This document shows, piece by piece, positions 41,728-50,118 of a stretch of 64,000 nt of DNA. The stretch is taken from contig JBBRWM010000012.1 in assembly GCA_038249195.1 (NCBI GenBank), positions 1-64,000 on the forward strand, given 5' to 3'. Each line of letters opens with the position of its first letter. Position 1 is the first letter of the stretch. The notes under the pieces are model-generated. The model saw only the letters and a program-made list of their open reading frames with translations. It was not told the DNA's origin and searched no databases. The stretch is from JAOUEA01 sp038249195. Lineage in GTDB: Bacteria > Actinomycetota > UBA4738 > HRBIN12. The position numbers and the translations under genes were made by a program.

Positions 41728-42720
41728 CTAGTGGCAGTTGGTGGCGCCGCGGTCCGCGATCTTGCCGCCCGTGCGGATGAACTTCCACCCGTAGCTGCGG
41801 TGATGCAGCTGCATCCGCAGCACCCCCGCCTTCGAGCGGCGGACCTGGCTCCCTCGCACGATCCGCTTGCCGAAGGAGCGGATCCCGGCGCCGCCCGTGC
41901 CCACCACGAATTCCCGGATGCCGTGCACGCTCGGGTGCCCGCTCGGCAGCAGGCGGGCGAAGCGCTCGTAATCGTGGTCGTGGCCGTTCAGCACGACGTC
42001 GACGTGGTAGCGCTGCAGGATGTTCCAGAACGCCCCCATATTGGGGTTGGACCCATGTGAGGAGCCGCTGGAGAACCGCGGATGATGGAAGTAGGCCAAC
42101 TGGCACCGACGGTGATGGTGCCCGAGCTCGCGGCGGAGCCAGCGCAGCTCCGCGGACGGGGGGTCATCGCCCGTGATGGAGTCGAGCGCGATCATCCGCC
42201 ACGATCCGAGCGTGTAGGCGTACCAACCAGGCCGTCCGTGCGCGCGCCTGCCGAAGTACGCGAAGTACCCGCGCGCCCCCGCGGTCTCGTATTCGTGGTT
42301 CCCGGGCACGGGGAACGTCTTTGCCCGGAAGCGTCCCCAGGTGGGGGCGTAGCTGCTGCGGAACTCGCCGAGCGAGCCGTTCGGATACTGGTTGTCCCCC
42401 AAGGTGAGGACGGCCGTGGGGTTGATCCGCCGGATCAGCGCCGCGGTCGCGGTCTGGGGCCCCCCGGGCCCGTTCTCGCGGGCGATGTCTCCCGCCGCTG
42501 TGATGACGGGACCTCCGGGACGCGCCGGGTGCCGACGGCCGGCCGGTCGATGGACGCGATGCCGAGGCAGGTGATGCCGACGGTCGAGCTGCCGAGGGGA
42601 GGTCACAACGCGCGCGTGAGCGGGGGTGAGCGCGGGGGCCCCGGCGGCCTCGACCGCGACGCCGAGCAGCAGGGACAGGGCGGCGACCAGGAACCAGGGC
42701 CGGCTGGGAGTGCGTGGCAT
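41728..42720 (-). CDS. secreted calcineurin-like metallophosphoesterase
   Basis: A 330-residue exported phosphoesterase. It has a signal peptide (residues 1-26), a His/Arg-rich linker (40-70), then the dinuclear-metal motifs: ITAAGDIA (D), LTLGDNQYP (GD-x-N), PVPGNHEYE (GNHE), AYFHHPRF (H) and VLNGHDHDYERFA (GHDHxYER). The set resembles purple acid phosphatase/PhoD-like enzymes. The substrate is unknown. The ATG follows TAGGAT by 6 bases, a leaderless start. Confidence 0.88.
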   Translation of the reverse strand: MPRTPSRPWFLVAALSLLLGVAVEAAGAPALTPAHARVVTSPRQLDRRHHLPRHRVHRPAGRRHPARPGGPVITAAGDIARENGPGGPQTATAALIRRINPTAVLTLGDNQYPNGSLGEFRSSYAPTWGRFRAKTFPVPGNHEYETAGARGYFAYFGRRAHGRPGWYAYTLGSWRMIALDSITGDDPPSAELRWLRRELGHHHRRCQLAYFHHPRFSSGSSHGSNPNMGAFWNILQRYHVDVVLNGHDHDYERFARLLPSGHPSVHGIREFVVGTGGAGIRSFGKRIVRGSQVRRSKAGVLRMQLHHRSYGWKFIRTGGKIADRGATNCH

Positions 42721-42729
42721 CGGCGTATC

Positions 42730-43611
42730 CTACCGGGCGATCCAGGCCGCGAGCCCGTCGGGCCCGGTCTTGATCGCTCCGAAGGACTCCGCGAAGTGGG
42801 TGGGCGCCATGACGGTGCCGGGATGGCCGAGGATCTCGCCCATCAAGGCGCGTCGGGTCGCGGCCGCCTGCGTGGGGAAGGCGTCGAGGCCGCTCGGCCA
42901 GTCGGGGTGGGAGAGCTGCGCCGGGTGATTGAACGTGTCCGCGCTCACGATCGCCCGCAGGCCTTCCGACCGCAGCCGCACGACCTGGTGTCCGGGAGTG
43001 TGGCCCGGCGCGTGATGCACCGCCACCTCGTCGGTGATGGCCACGTCGCCGTCGATCAGGTCCACCAGGCCGGCCTCCTCCAGCGGCGCGAGCAGGGTCG
43101 AGAAGATCCCCGCCTCATCGTCGTTCTCCTTCGCCATCTGCCGCTGCCAATCCCAGTCCGCTCGCTGGATCACATGACGGCTCCGGTGGAATGCCGGCTC
43201 GGGCTTCGACGCGTCGTCTGGGCCTGTCTCGAAGCTCACGAGGCCGCCGATGTGGTCGTCGTGCACGTGGGAGATCACCACCGTGTCGATCGCGTCGGGG
43301 GGCGTGCCCGTCTCGTGCAGGAGGTCGGGGAGCCGGCCCGCTGCGCCGAACCAATCGACCCCGGGTGAGCCGGCTTGCCCGATCCCCGCGTCCACGAGGA
43401 CGACGCCACCGGGGTGGCGGATCAGCCACGCGCGGACCCGGAGTCGCCAGCCGTCGTGTTCGCCATAGACCTCCGGGTAGCGCTCCCGGTAAGCCATCAG
43501 CCCCTCGGCCGGAGCATCGGGGAACGAGTCGACGATCGGCCCGATCTCTCGGTCGCCGTCGAGGAGCGCCAGGACCTGGAGGACGCCGAGGTTGAGACGG
43601 TCGAAAGGCAC
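42730..43611 (-). CDS. metallo-beta-lactamase-fold hydrolase
   Basis: A 293-residue MBL-fold enzyme with the metal-binding HVHDDHIGG (about residues 100-108), the downstream His in APGHTPGHQV, the Asp in VSADTFNHP and a final His in MAPTHFAESF. The organisation resembles the AHL-lactonase/YtnP-like branch, so a lactone or similar ester substrate is possible but unproven. Start GTG 43611 is chosen because TATCAT lies exactly 6 bases upstream; the open frame continues to 43665 with Arg-rich sequence. It ends 9 bases before the phosphoesterase gene on the same strand. Confidence 0.85.
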   Translation of the reverse strand: MPFDRLNLGVLQVLALLDGDREIGPIVDSFPDAPAEGLMAYRERYPEVYGEHDGWRLRVRAWLIRHPGGVVLVDAGIGQAGSPGVDWFGAAGRLPDLLHETGTPPDAIDTVVISHVHDDHIGGLVSFETGPDDASKPEPAFHRSRHVIQRADWDWQRQMAKENDDEAGIFSTLLAPLEEAGLVDLIDGDVAITDEVAVHHAPGHTPGHQVVRLRSEGLRAIVSADTFNHPAQLSHPDWPSGLDAFPTQAAATRRALMGEILGHPGTVMAPTHFAESFGAIKTGPDGLAAWIAR

Positions 43612-43690
43612 CGAGGGATGATAGTCGCACGCTGACCTTCTCGTTCGCTCGCGTCCGCGCACCAACCTCTCTCGGCGTATCCTCTCGCCA

Positions 43691-44152
43691 TCACGCGGCC
43701 TCTGGGCGCCCGATCCCTGCGCCCGGATCCTGGCGATCGTTGCCCGCCTCGATGTGATGGACCGGGATCCCGAACGTGCGAACGACGCGCGCCGGCAGGT
43801 CTCGCTTGAGCCGCCTCGTGAGTCGGCTCACGGGGTGGGTCGAGATCACGATCTCGTCGTAGGGGCGACGGCGCAGTTCGTCCTCGATGGCTTCGAGGGT
43901 GCTGAAGTCTCCGAGCACCGGCTTGACATCGAGTCCCATGCCCTCGAGGTTCGCACTGGCCTCCTTCATCCGTCGCTTCGCCTCGCGACGCGCCGTGCGC
44001 TCGTCCCACGTCCATCGGCCAGGTAGCGGTGTCGCCGGTACCAGCAGCGTGACCATGGATAGACCTTCAACGGCCCGCGTTCGAAGAACGGCCAGGACGC
44101 TGGGTCCAACGTCTGTCCGGTGCGGAACGAACAAGACCCTGTGAACATGCAT
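43691..44152 (-). CDS. UspA-like (HUP-fold) protein
   Basis: A 153-residue single-domain protein. It starts HVHRVLFVPHRTD, has ARREAKRRMKEASANLEGMG in a central helix and a C-terminal half with PYDEIVISTHPVSRLTRRLKRDLPARVVRTFGIPV (given here only as the family signature region, about residues 97-131). It matches universal-stress-like proteins that lack the classical ATP-binding glycines. Strong Shine-Dalgarno AAGGAGGG precedes the ATG. The role is unknown. Confidence 0.72.
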   Translation of the reverse strand: MHVHRVLFVPHRTDVGPSVLAVLRTRAVEGLSMVTLLVPATPLPGRWTWDERTARREAKRRMKEASANLEGMGLDVKPVLGDFSTLEAIEDELRRRPYDEIVISTHPVSRLTRRLKRDLPARVVRTFGIPVHHIEAGNDRQDPGAGIGRPEAA

Positions 44153-44296
44153 CTGTGCCCTCCTTGCTCCTGGGCTGCGGTCTCATGCCACGAATCGCCG
44201 CCGCCTCCGGTCGTCCATGTCCGTTATCCCCGACCCGTGTTAGCGGACTGTTAGGGGACGATCACCTGCTCATGAGCTTGTTGGCACAATGACGTC

Positions 44297-44980
44297 ATGA
44301 ACGATCCTCTCCTCGGCCGCGTCCTCGTCGTCGACGATGAGATGTCGCTGCGTCGCTTGTTGCGCGCGTATCTGTCGAAGGCCGGCTTCGACGTCGTCGA
44401 CGCGCGGGACGGCCGCGAGGCGATCTTCGAGTTCGAACGCAGCAGGCCCGACATCGCGATCGTGGATGTGATGCTGCCCGAGCTCGACGGGTACGAGGTC
44501 GTGAGACGCCTGCGAGCCCGATCCTCTCTGCCGATCATCCTGCTCACGGCCAAGGGTCAGGAGCGAGACCGCGTAACCGGACTCGAAGTTGGCGCCGACG
44601 ACTACGTCGTCAAGCCGTTCTCAGCCCCGGAGGTGGTAGCGCGGGTACGGGCGCAGCTGCGAAGGATCCGTGGGTTCGGTGAGGAGGATCTCCCGAGCGA
44701 CCCGGAGGTGGGCTCCGTGAGGCTCGACCTTGCGGGGCGCCGCTGCGTCCTCGACGGCAAGGAGATCGAGCTGACGCGACGCGAGTTCGATCTCCTCGCG
44801 GCCCTCATCCGTTCGCGCGATCGTGTGCTGACGCGTGAACACCTGCTCGAGAGCGTCTGGGAGACGGAGTTCATCTCGCAGCGAACCGTTGATGTCCACG
44901 TAGCGGCGCTCCGACGCAAGCTCGGGGGGGCGGTCGCGATCACGTCGCTGCGTGGTGTCGGATACCGATTGGACAGCTGA
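44297..44980 (+). CDS. OmpR/PhoB-family response regulator
   Basis: A 227-residue two-component regulator. The receiver domain (residues 5-118) has the acidic pair in VVDDEMS, the phospho-acceptor D57 (IVDVMLPELDGYEVV), Thr in ILLTAKG and Lys in YVVKPFS. The winged-helix DNA-binding domain (130-225) contains LTRREFDLLAAL and RTVDVHVAALRRKLGG and ends GVGYRLDS. The ATG follows CACAAT by 6 bases, a leaderless-type start. Its stop overlaps the kinase ATG by one base, so they are co-translated. Confidence 0.95.
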   Translation: MNDPLLGRVLVVDDEMSLRRLLRAYLSKAGFDVVDARDGREAIFEFERSRPDIAIVDVMLPELDGYEVVRRLRARSSLPIILLTAKGQERDRVTGLEVGADDYVVKPFSAPEVVARVRAQLRRIRGFGEEDLPSDPEVGSVRLDLAGRRCVLDGKEIELTRREFDLLAALIRSRDRVLTREHLLESVWETEFISQRTVDVHVAALRRKLGGAVAITSLRGVGYRLDS

Positions 44981-46302
44981 TGCGCGTCCGGCTGACGTCG
45001 ATGCGTTCGTGGCTGCTTGCAGCGATGCTCGCCGCCGGCATCCTGAGCTTGGTCGGCGCCTACCTCGCGATCGAACGTATCCAACACGACGCGGAGACGC
45101 GGACGGACCGCACGAAGGATGATCAGATCGTCCGGGCGATCGCAGGGCAGGTCGAACGCGGGGCCGGCGCGTCGCAGCTCGAGGCGATGCAGCGCGTCCT
45201 TCCCTATGACCGCATCGTCGTCTTCCGCGGCCGCCGGCAGGTGTACGTCGGGCCGCCGGTTGACGCCGACCTCGAGGTAGCCGTCGTCCACTCGTTCGTC
45301 GGGGGAAGGGTCACGCTGCTCGACTACCACACTCCCGATCGGTCGATCGCCAAGGAGCTGACCCTCGTAGCGGCGGGCTCGATCCTGTTCGTCATCGTGG
45401 CGGCGTTCGTTGCGACCACGATGCTGACCCGGCTCTTGAAGGCGCCGATCGACCGAGCGGCCGTGGCCGCCGATCGGGTGGCAAGGGGCGACTTCGGCGT
45501 CCGGCTCGCGGAGCTGGGGCCGGGGGAGTTCGATCGGCTGACCCGCGCGTTCGACTCGATGGCATCGCGGCTCGAATCGGGCGAAGAGGATCAGCAGCGC
45601 TTCCTCACGGACATCGCCCACGAGATCGCGACGCCCGTCAATGCCATCTCCGGGTTGACCGGGGCGCTGCTGGACGGCACGATCACGGCCGATGCGGAGC
45701 GCGCGGAGGCGCGAGTCCTGCTCGGGTCTGAGACGGCGCGCCTCGGTGCCGTCCTCGACGACCTGCGTCGTCTCACGAGGCTCGACCGGAACGAACTCGT
45801 GGCGTTCGCCCCGGTCGATCTGGCGGACATCGCGAACCGCGCAGCGATCCGGTTCCGTCGGGCGGCTCAAGACGGCGGTATCGAACTCTCCGTCCGGGGT
45901 CCGACGACGGTCATCGAAACCGATCGATCGCTCACGGAGACGGTCATCGACAACCTCGTCTCGAACGCGCTGCGGTACACCCCTCGGGGGGGTCGCATCG
46001 AGGTGCGGATCGGACGTCGGGGAGCCGAGGCCGTCCTCGCCGTCAAGGACACGGGGATCGGCATCCCGGCCGAACACATCGGCCGGATCTTCGACCGGTT
46101 CTATCGAGTGGACGCGGCCCGCGATCGTCACAGCGGAGGCGGAGGGCTGGGGCTGTCGCTCGCGTCGCAAGCGGCGAACGCGATCGGCGCCCGCATCGAG
46201 GTCGATAGCGAGGTCGGGTCCGGTACCGAGTTCCGGCTGGTGATGCCGGTGGGGGGGCGAACGTCCCCAGCACTCAGCGAGCATGATCAGCGTGTTCGGT
46301 GA
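44980..46302 (+). CDS. sensor histidine kinase
   Basis: A 440-residue membrane kinase. TM1 is at residues 8-28; an extracytoplasmic sensor loop lies between (about 29-125); TM2 (LVAAGSILFVIVAAFVATTM) is at about 129-148. A HAMP linker follows, then HisKA with H214 in TDIAHEIATPVNAISG, and the ATPase domain with VIDNLVSNALRYTP (N box), VKDTGIGIPAEH (G1) and GGGLGLSLA (G2). The N-terminal Pro/Glu residues after the His (H-E-I-A-T-P) are intact. Its 3' end overlaps the convergent MFS gene by 16 bases. Confidence 0.94.
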   Translation: MRVRLTSMRSWLLAAMLAAGILSLVGAYLAIERIQHDAETRTDRTKDDQIVRAIAGQVERGAGASQLEAMQRVLPYDRIVVFRGRRQVYVGPPVDADLEVAVVHSFVGGRVTLLDYHTPDRSIAKELTLVAAGSILFVIVAAFVATTMLTRLLKAPIDRAAVAADRVARGDFGVRLAELGPGEFDRLTRAFDSMASRLESGEEDQQRFLTDIAHEIATPVNAISGLTGALLDGTITADAERAEARVLLGSETARLGAVLDDLRRLTRLDRNELVAFAPVDLADIANRAAIRFRRAAQDGGIELSVRGPTTVIETDRSLTETVIDNLVSNALRYTPRGGRIEVRIGRRGAEAVLAVKDTGIGIPAEHIGRIFDRFYRVDAARDRHSGGGGLGLSLASQAANAIGARIEVDSEVGSGTEFRLVMPVGGRTSPALSEHDQRVR

Positions 46303-47675
46303 GGGCCGGCGATCCTGCGGCCGGTGAACAGGAGCGCGACGAGGGCCACGCCGCCGATGGCGAACGCGCCGGCGAGCCCGTTGGACAGCGGCTTGGACAG
46401 TGCTTCGGACAGCGCGACCGCCCCCCCGCCCAACCCTGCGCCGGTGGCTACGCCGAGCATATCCATCAGCAGGACCGAGGACAGCTCGCTCGCCTCGGTG
46501 CCGGCGTCGGACAGGCGCATCGTGGCCAGGGGCAGCGTGGGGAAGGTGATCCCCATCCCACAGCCCACCACCGCCCAGCCCCCGTAGGCGATGGCGAGCG
46601 GGACCCAGGCCCACAGGGTGGCCGCCACCGCGAGCTCGCCCCCCATGATGGCGAGGGTTCCGATCACCATCAATCGCCCGAGCGGCATGCGCTGGGCCCG
46701 GCCGGACTGCCACGCGCTCCCCGCGGCCCAGGTGATCGTGGCCGCGGTCACGGCCAGGCCGGCCTCGGCCAGCGACACGCCGCGCACCCGCGTCAACATC
46801 AGCGTGAGGAAGGCGTCCATCGCCAGGAACCCCGTCGACAGGAGGAACGCGGACATCGCCGACGCGGGGATGCCACGGGCCGCGCGGAACGTGCCCGGGG
46901 GCGCGATCCGCCGCAGCGCCGGGATCGCCACGACGAGGCCCGCCCCGAGCATCCCGAGCGCCCACGGACGCACGATCGTGAGCGCCGTGAAGACGAACCC
47001 CGCGCCTACCATGAGCTGCAGCGGCCACCGGAGGTCGACGGTCGCGGCAGCGCGGTCGGCGGCCGGCACCAGGTCAAGGGCGGGCCCGATCAGCACCCAA
47101 CCCACCAGCAGCACCGGCAGGGGAACCAGGTAGGCCCACCGCCACCCGACCGTGCTCGCCAGCAGTGCCCCGATCGGGGGCCCGATCAAGCCCGGGAGGA
47201 TCCACATCGTCGCCAGCAACGCCAGCACGCGAGGCCGCAGGGCGTCCGGGAACATCTTCGCCACGGTGCCGAGGGACAGGGCGTACAGGCCGCCGCCGCC
47301 AACGCCCAGCAGGAACTGGCCGAGCAGCAGCACGGGCATGCTCGGGGCGAGGGCAGCCACGATCGTGCCGCCCGCGAAGACGCCGAGCACCGACGGGAGC
47401 ACGCGCGCCGCCCCGAACCGGTCGACCGCCCGACCGGCGATCGGGATCGCGCCCAGCGTGGCGAGGCTCGAAGCCGTGAAGACGAGCCCGTACAGCTGCA
47501 CCATCCCGAGCTCGGCGCGAACGTCCGGGAGGATCGTGACCACCACGAGGGATTGGACGGCCACCAGAGCCTCGAGCAGGAGGAGTCCGGCGGTGAGGCG
47601 CCCGCGGCGCCCGCGGAACACCTCGCCCCACTTCGGGGGCCGCGCGTGCAGGGTCGGTGCCTGGTCGGCGGGCAT
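46287..47675 (-). CDS. MFS efflux transporter, DHA2-like
   Basis: A 462-residue major facilitator protein with about 13-14 hydrophobic helices. The loop 2-3 motif is GRAVDRFGAARVLP. GQFLLGVGGGGLYALSLG and LPGLIGPPIGALLASTVGWRWAYLV (motif C-like, short phrases of a longer segment) mark drug:H+ antiporters of the DHA2 type. The substrate is unknown. The ATG follows TACACT by 7 bases, a leaderless start. The promoter region is shared divergently with otsA (79 bases between starts), and the 3' end overlaps the kinase gene. Confidence 0.88.
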   Translation of the reverse strand: MPADQAPTLHARPPKWGEVFRGRRGRLTAGLLLLEALVAVQSLVVVTILPDVRAELGMVQLYGLVFTASSLATLGAIPIAGRAVDRFGAARVLPSVLGVFAGGTIVAALAPSMPVLLLGQFLLGVGGGGLYALSLGTVAKMFPDALRPRVLALLATMWILPGLIGPPIGALLASTVGWRWAYLVPLPVLLVGWVLIGPALDLVPAADRAAATVDLRWPLQLMVGAGFVFTALTIVRPWALGMLGAGLVVAIPALRRIAPPGTFRAARGIPASAMSAFLLSTGFLAMDAFLTLMLTRVRGVSLAEAGLAVTAATITWAAGSAWQSGRAQRMPLGRLMVIGTLAIMGGELAVAATLWAWVPLAIAYGGWAVVGCGMGITFPTLPLATMRLSDAGTEASELSSVLLMDMLGVATGAGLGGGAVALSEALSKPLSNGLAGAFAIGGVALVALLFTGRRIAGPHRTR

Positions 47676-47753
47676 CCCGTCGAGTGTATGGCCGGATCTG
47701 CGAGGGCCCCGGCCGGAGCGGTCGCCGCGACATACCGCCTAGACTGACGCCCG

Positions 47754-49232
47754 ATGTCCGGCAGGGGAACCGCTACGGAGCTGAGCGCGATCGAGGCGTC
47801 GGTGGTCGTGGCGTCGAACCGCGCTCCCGTCTCCTTCGAGCGCAACGCGAGCGGGCGGTTGATGGGCAGCCGAGGCGCCGGCGGCCTGGTGACGGCGCTG
47901 TCCGGGGTCTTCTTCCGAGACGATACGGCGTGGGTGGCGGCCGCCATGACCGAGGGCGACCGTGCCGTGGCCCTGAAGGGGCGGGTGATCGAGCCGGACT
48001 CGCACCAGCGCGTGCGCTACGTGGTCGTACCGCCCGAGCGGTACGAGGGCTACTACAACGAGATCTCGAACCGGATCCTATGGTTCGTGCACCACAGCCT
48101 GTGGGACATCCCGCGTTCGCCGATCTTCGACGAGGCGACCCAGGAGGCCTGGTCGTCGTACGTGGAGGCGAATCGACAGTTCGCCCTCGCCCTTGCCGAC
48201 GAGGCCGACCGCCACCCCGTGTACCTCATCCAGGACTACCACCTGTCCCTCGTGCCCGGGATGCTTCGCGAGCTCGTGCCGAACGCCAAGATCGTCCATT
48301 TCTCCCACACGCCGTTCGCCGGCGCCACGTACCTGCGGATCCTGCCGGTGAACATGCGCGACGCGATCCTGCGCGGGCTCGCGGGCGCCGATGTCCTGGG
48401 GTTCCAGTCCAAGCAATGGGCCGAGAACTACCTGCTTTCGGCGCGCAGCGTGGCCGGGTCGAAGGTGCTGCGCGGCGGCCGGCTCGAGGTCGACGGTCAT
48501 CACGCCGCCGTGCGAGCGTTCCCCGTGGCGGTCAACGCGCACCCGCTGCGGGAGACCGCCGCCACCGAGGAGGCGAGCGCGGTCCGCGAGGAACTTCGTG
48601 CGTGGCTCGGAGACCGAGCCATGATGCTGCGGGTCGACCGCCTGGAACCGTCGAAGAACATCCTGCGCGGGTTCCTCGGCTACGAGCTGTTCTTACGACG
48701 GAACCGGTCGTGGCGCGAGCGGGTGCAGTTCCTGTGCTTGTTCTCGCCTTCGCGTGAGGACGTGCCTGAGTACCAGAGCTACGGCGGGGAGTGCCTGGCG
48801 GTGGCGGAGCGCATCAACGAGGAACTTGGCACGAAGGATTGGCAACCCATCACGGTCAAGGTGCAGGAGGATTACCGCTACGCCGTGGCCGCCTACGGCC
48901 TCTACGACGTGCTGCTCGTCAACCCCACCTACGACGGCATGAACCTGGTCGCGATGGAGGGGCCGCTCGTCAACCGTCAGGACGGGGCCTTGGTCCTGTC
49001 TCGGAACGCGGGAGCCATCGCGCGCCTGGGCCGTCACGCGCTCGGCATCAACCCCTTCGACCTCGCGGAAACCGCCGAGGCGATCCGAGAGGCGCTGGAG
49101 ATGCCCAGCGAGGAGCGCGTGCGACGGGCCCGGGGCATGGCGCGCACGATCCAGGCGCATACGCCGCCCACGTGGCTCGCCGACCAGCTCGACGCCGTGG
49201 ACCAGGTTCGCCCCCCCGCCCGCCGACGATGA
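47754..49232 (+). CDS. otsA: alpha,alpha-trehalose-phosphate synthase (UDP-forming type)
   Basis: A 492-residue GT20 glycosyltransferase joining a nucleotide-glucose donor and glucose 6-phosphate to trehalose 6-phosphate. It has VVASNRAPVSF and GSRGAGGLVTAL (donor and G6P binding near the N-terminus), VYLIQDYHLSLVPGMLRE, HFSHTPFAG, VDRLEPSKNILRGF (the Arg/Lys pair contacting donor phosphates) and NPTYDGMNLVAMEGPLVNR. The ATG follows TAGACT (47740-47745) by 8 bases, a leaderless start. otsB lies convergent, 13 bases downstream on the other strand. Confidence 0.95.
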   Translation: MSGRGTATELSAIEASVVVASNRAPVSFERNASGRLMGSRGAGGLVTALSGVFFRDDTAWVAAAMTEGDRAVALKGRVIEPDSHQRVRYVVVPPERYEGYYNEISNRILWFVHHSLWDIPRSPIFDEATQEAWSSYVEANRQFALALADEADRHPVYLIQDYHLSLVPGMLRELVPNAKIVHFSHTPFAGATYLRILPVNMRDAILRGLAGADVLGFQSKQWAENYLLSARSVAGSKVLRGGRLEVDGHHAAVRAFPVAVNAHPLRETAATEEASAVREELRAWLGDRAMMLRVDRLEPSKNILRGFLGYELFLRRNRSWRERVQFLCLFSPSREDVPEYQSYGGECLAVAERINEELGTKDWQPITVKVQEDYRYAVAAYGLYDVLLVNPTYDGMNLVAMEGPLVNRQDGALVLSRNAGAIARLGRHALGINPFDLAETAEAIREALEMPSEERVRRARGMARTIQAHTPPTWLADQLDAVDQVRPPARRR

Positions 49233-49245
49233 ACCCGGTGGGACC

Positions 49246-49995
49246 TCAGAGTCCCCGCAGGAGCTCGAGCAGGTCCGAGGGTCCGTCCACGGTCACGTCG
49301 GCCGATGCGACGAGGTCGGGCGGGGTCTCGTCGCCGCGCACGGCCACCTTCACGGTCTTCAACCCCCGTTCGGCCATCCGGTCGAGCGCGGCGAACGCGC
49401 GCAGGTCCGCGAGGTCGTCGCCGGCGTAGAGCACGCGTGCGAGCCCTGCCACCGCCACGATGCGCTCGACCGCCCCCTCCTTCAGCAGACGGTCGCGCGG
49501 CACCAGCTCCAGCACGCGCTTGCCCTCGATCACCTCGAGACCGTGGGCCTCGCCGATCCGAGCGAGGGGCTCGCGCAGCAGGGCTTCGGCGGCCTCGGGG
49601 TCGGCCGCACCCCGGACGTGGACGGCCACGGCGTGGCCCTTCGGTTCCACGCGCGCCCCCGGCGCGCGCTCGGCCGCCGAGCGGACGGAGTCCACGATCG
49701 CCGGCGGAAGGTCCGGGAGCCGCCCCACGCCGTAGGAACCCTCCAGCCGGACCCCTTCCACCCCCACGAGGCCGACGAGCTCGGCGTCCGTGCGTCCGGA
49801 GACGACGGCCACCACCGCGAACCGGGCCGCCAGATCCGCCAGCGTCTCCCGCGCGCCTGCCACCATGCGTGCCAGCTCGGGCCGCGCCACGATGGGACTG
49901 AGCGTCCCGTCGAGATCGAGCAGGATGCCCGCCGGGCCGTCGACGCCTCGGAAGGCCTCCAGCGCGGTCGCGGGGGGGATGGGGGTGGCGCTCAC
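49246..49995 (-). CDS. otsB: trehalose-6-phosphate phosphatase
   Basis: A 249-residue HAD-superfamily phosphatase converting trehalose 6-phosphate to trehalose. The nucleophile motif is LLDLDGTLSPI (residues about 25-35), motif II VSGRT, and the C-terminal Mg motif GDDLADLRAF (about 191-200). GSYGV and KGHAVAVHVR are family-typical. Start GTG 49995 follows TAGCAT by 6 bases, so it has its own leaderless promoter despite its convergence with otsA. Confidence 0.93.
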   Translation of the reverse strand: MSATPIPPATALEAFRGVDGPAGILLDLDGTLSPIVARPELARMVAGARETLADLAARFAVVAVVSGRTDAELVGLVGVEGVRLEGSYGVGRLPDLPPAIVDSVRSAAERAPGARVEPKGHAVAVHVRGAADPEAAEALLREPLARIGEAHGLEVIEGKRVLELVPRDRLLKEGAVERIVAVAGLARVLYAGDDLADLRAFAALDRMAERGLKTVKVAVRGDETPPDLVASADVTVDGPSDLLELLRGL

Positions 49996-50082
49996 GCTCA
50001 GATGCTAGCCCCCGCCTCGGCGAGATGCCGGTCGAGAAGGCGAGCCGAGCCGGGCCGAGCGCCTGCCGGGTGGGCTGGCACG

Positions 50083-50110
50083 TTGACTTGCCCGCTGGGG
50101 CTGCCACCAT
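50083..50110 (+). promoter_or_regulatory. putative leaderless promoter of the GH65 fusion gene
   Basis: TTGACT (50083-50088), 16 bases, then CACCAT (50105-50110), ending 8 bases before the proposed CTG start at 50119. The -35 is close to consensus; the -10 keeps only the A at position 2 and the T at position 6. Confidence 0.4.
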
Positions 50111-50118
50111 AGGAAGCT

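Noticed and set aside
46299..47747. 482-codon + strand ORF opposite the MFS transporter
   Set aside because: It is very Arg/Gly/His/Glu-rich without structure; the minus strand has regular TM helices and MFS motifs.
48080..48540. Minus-strand ORF of 154 codons inside otsA
   Set aside because: It is a shadow of otsA, which has every GT20 motif in the + frame.
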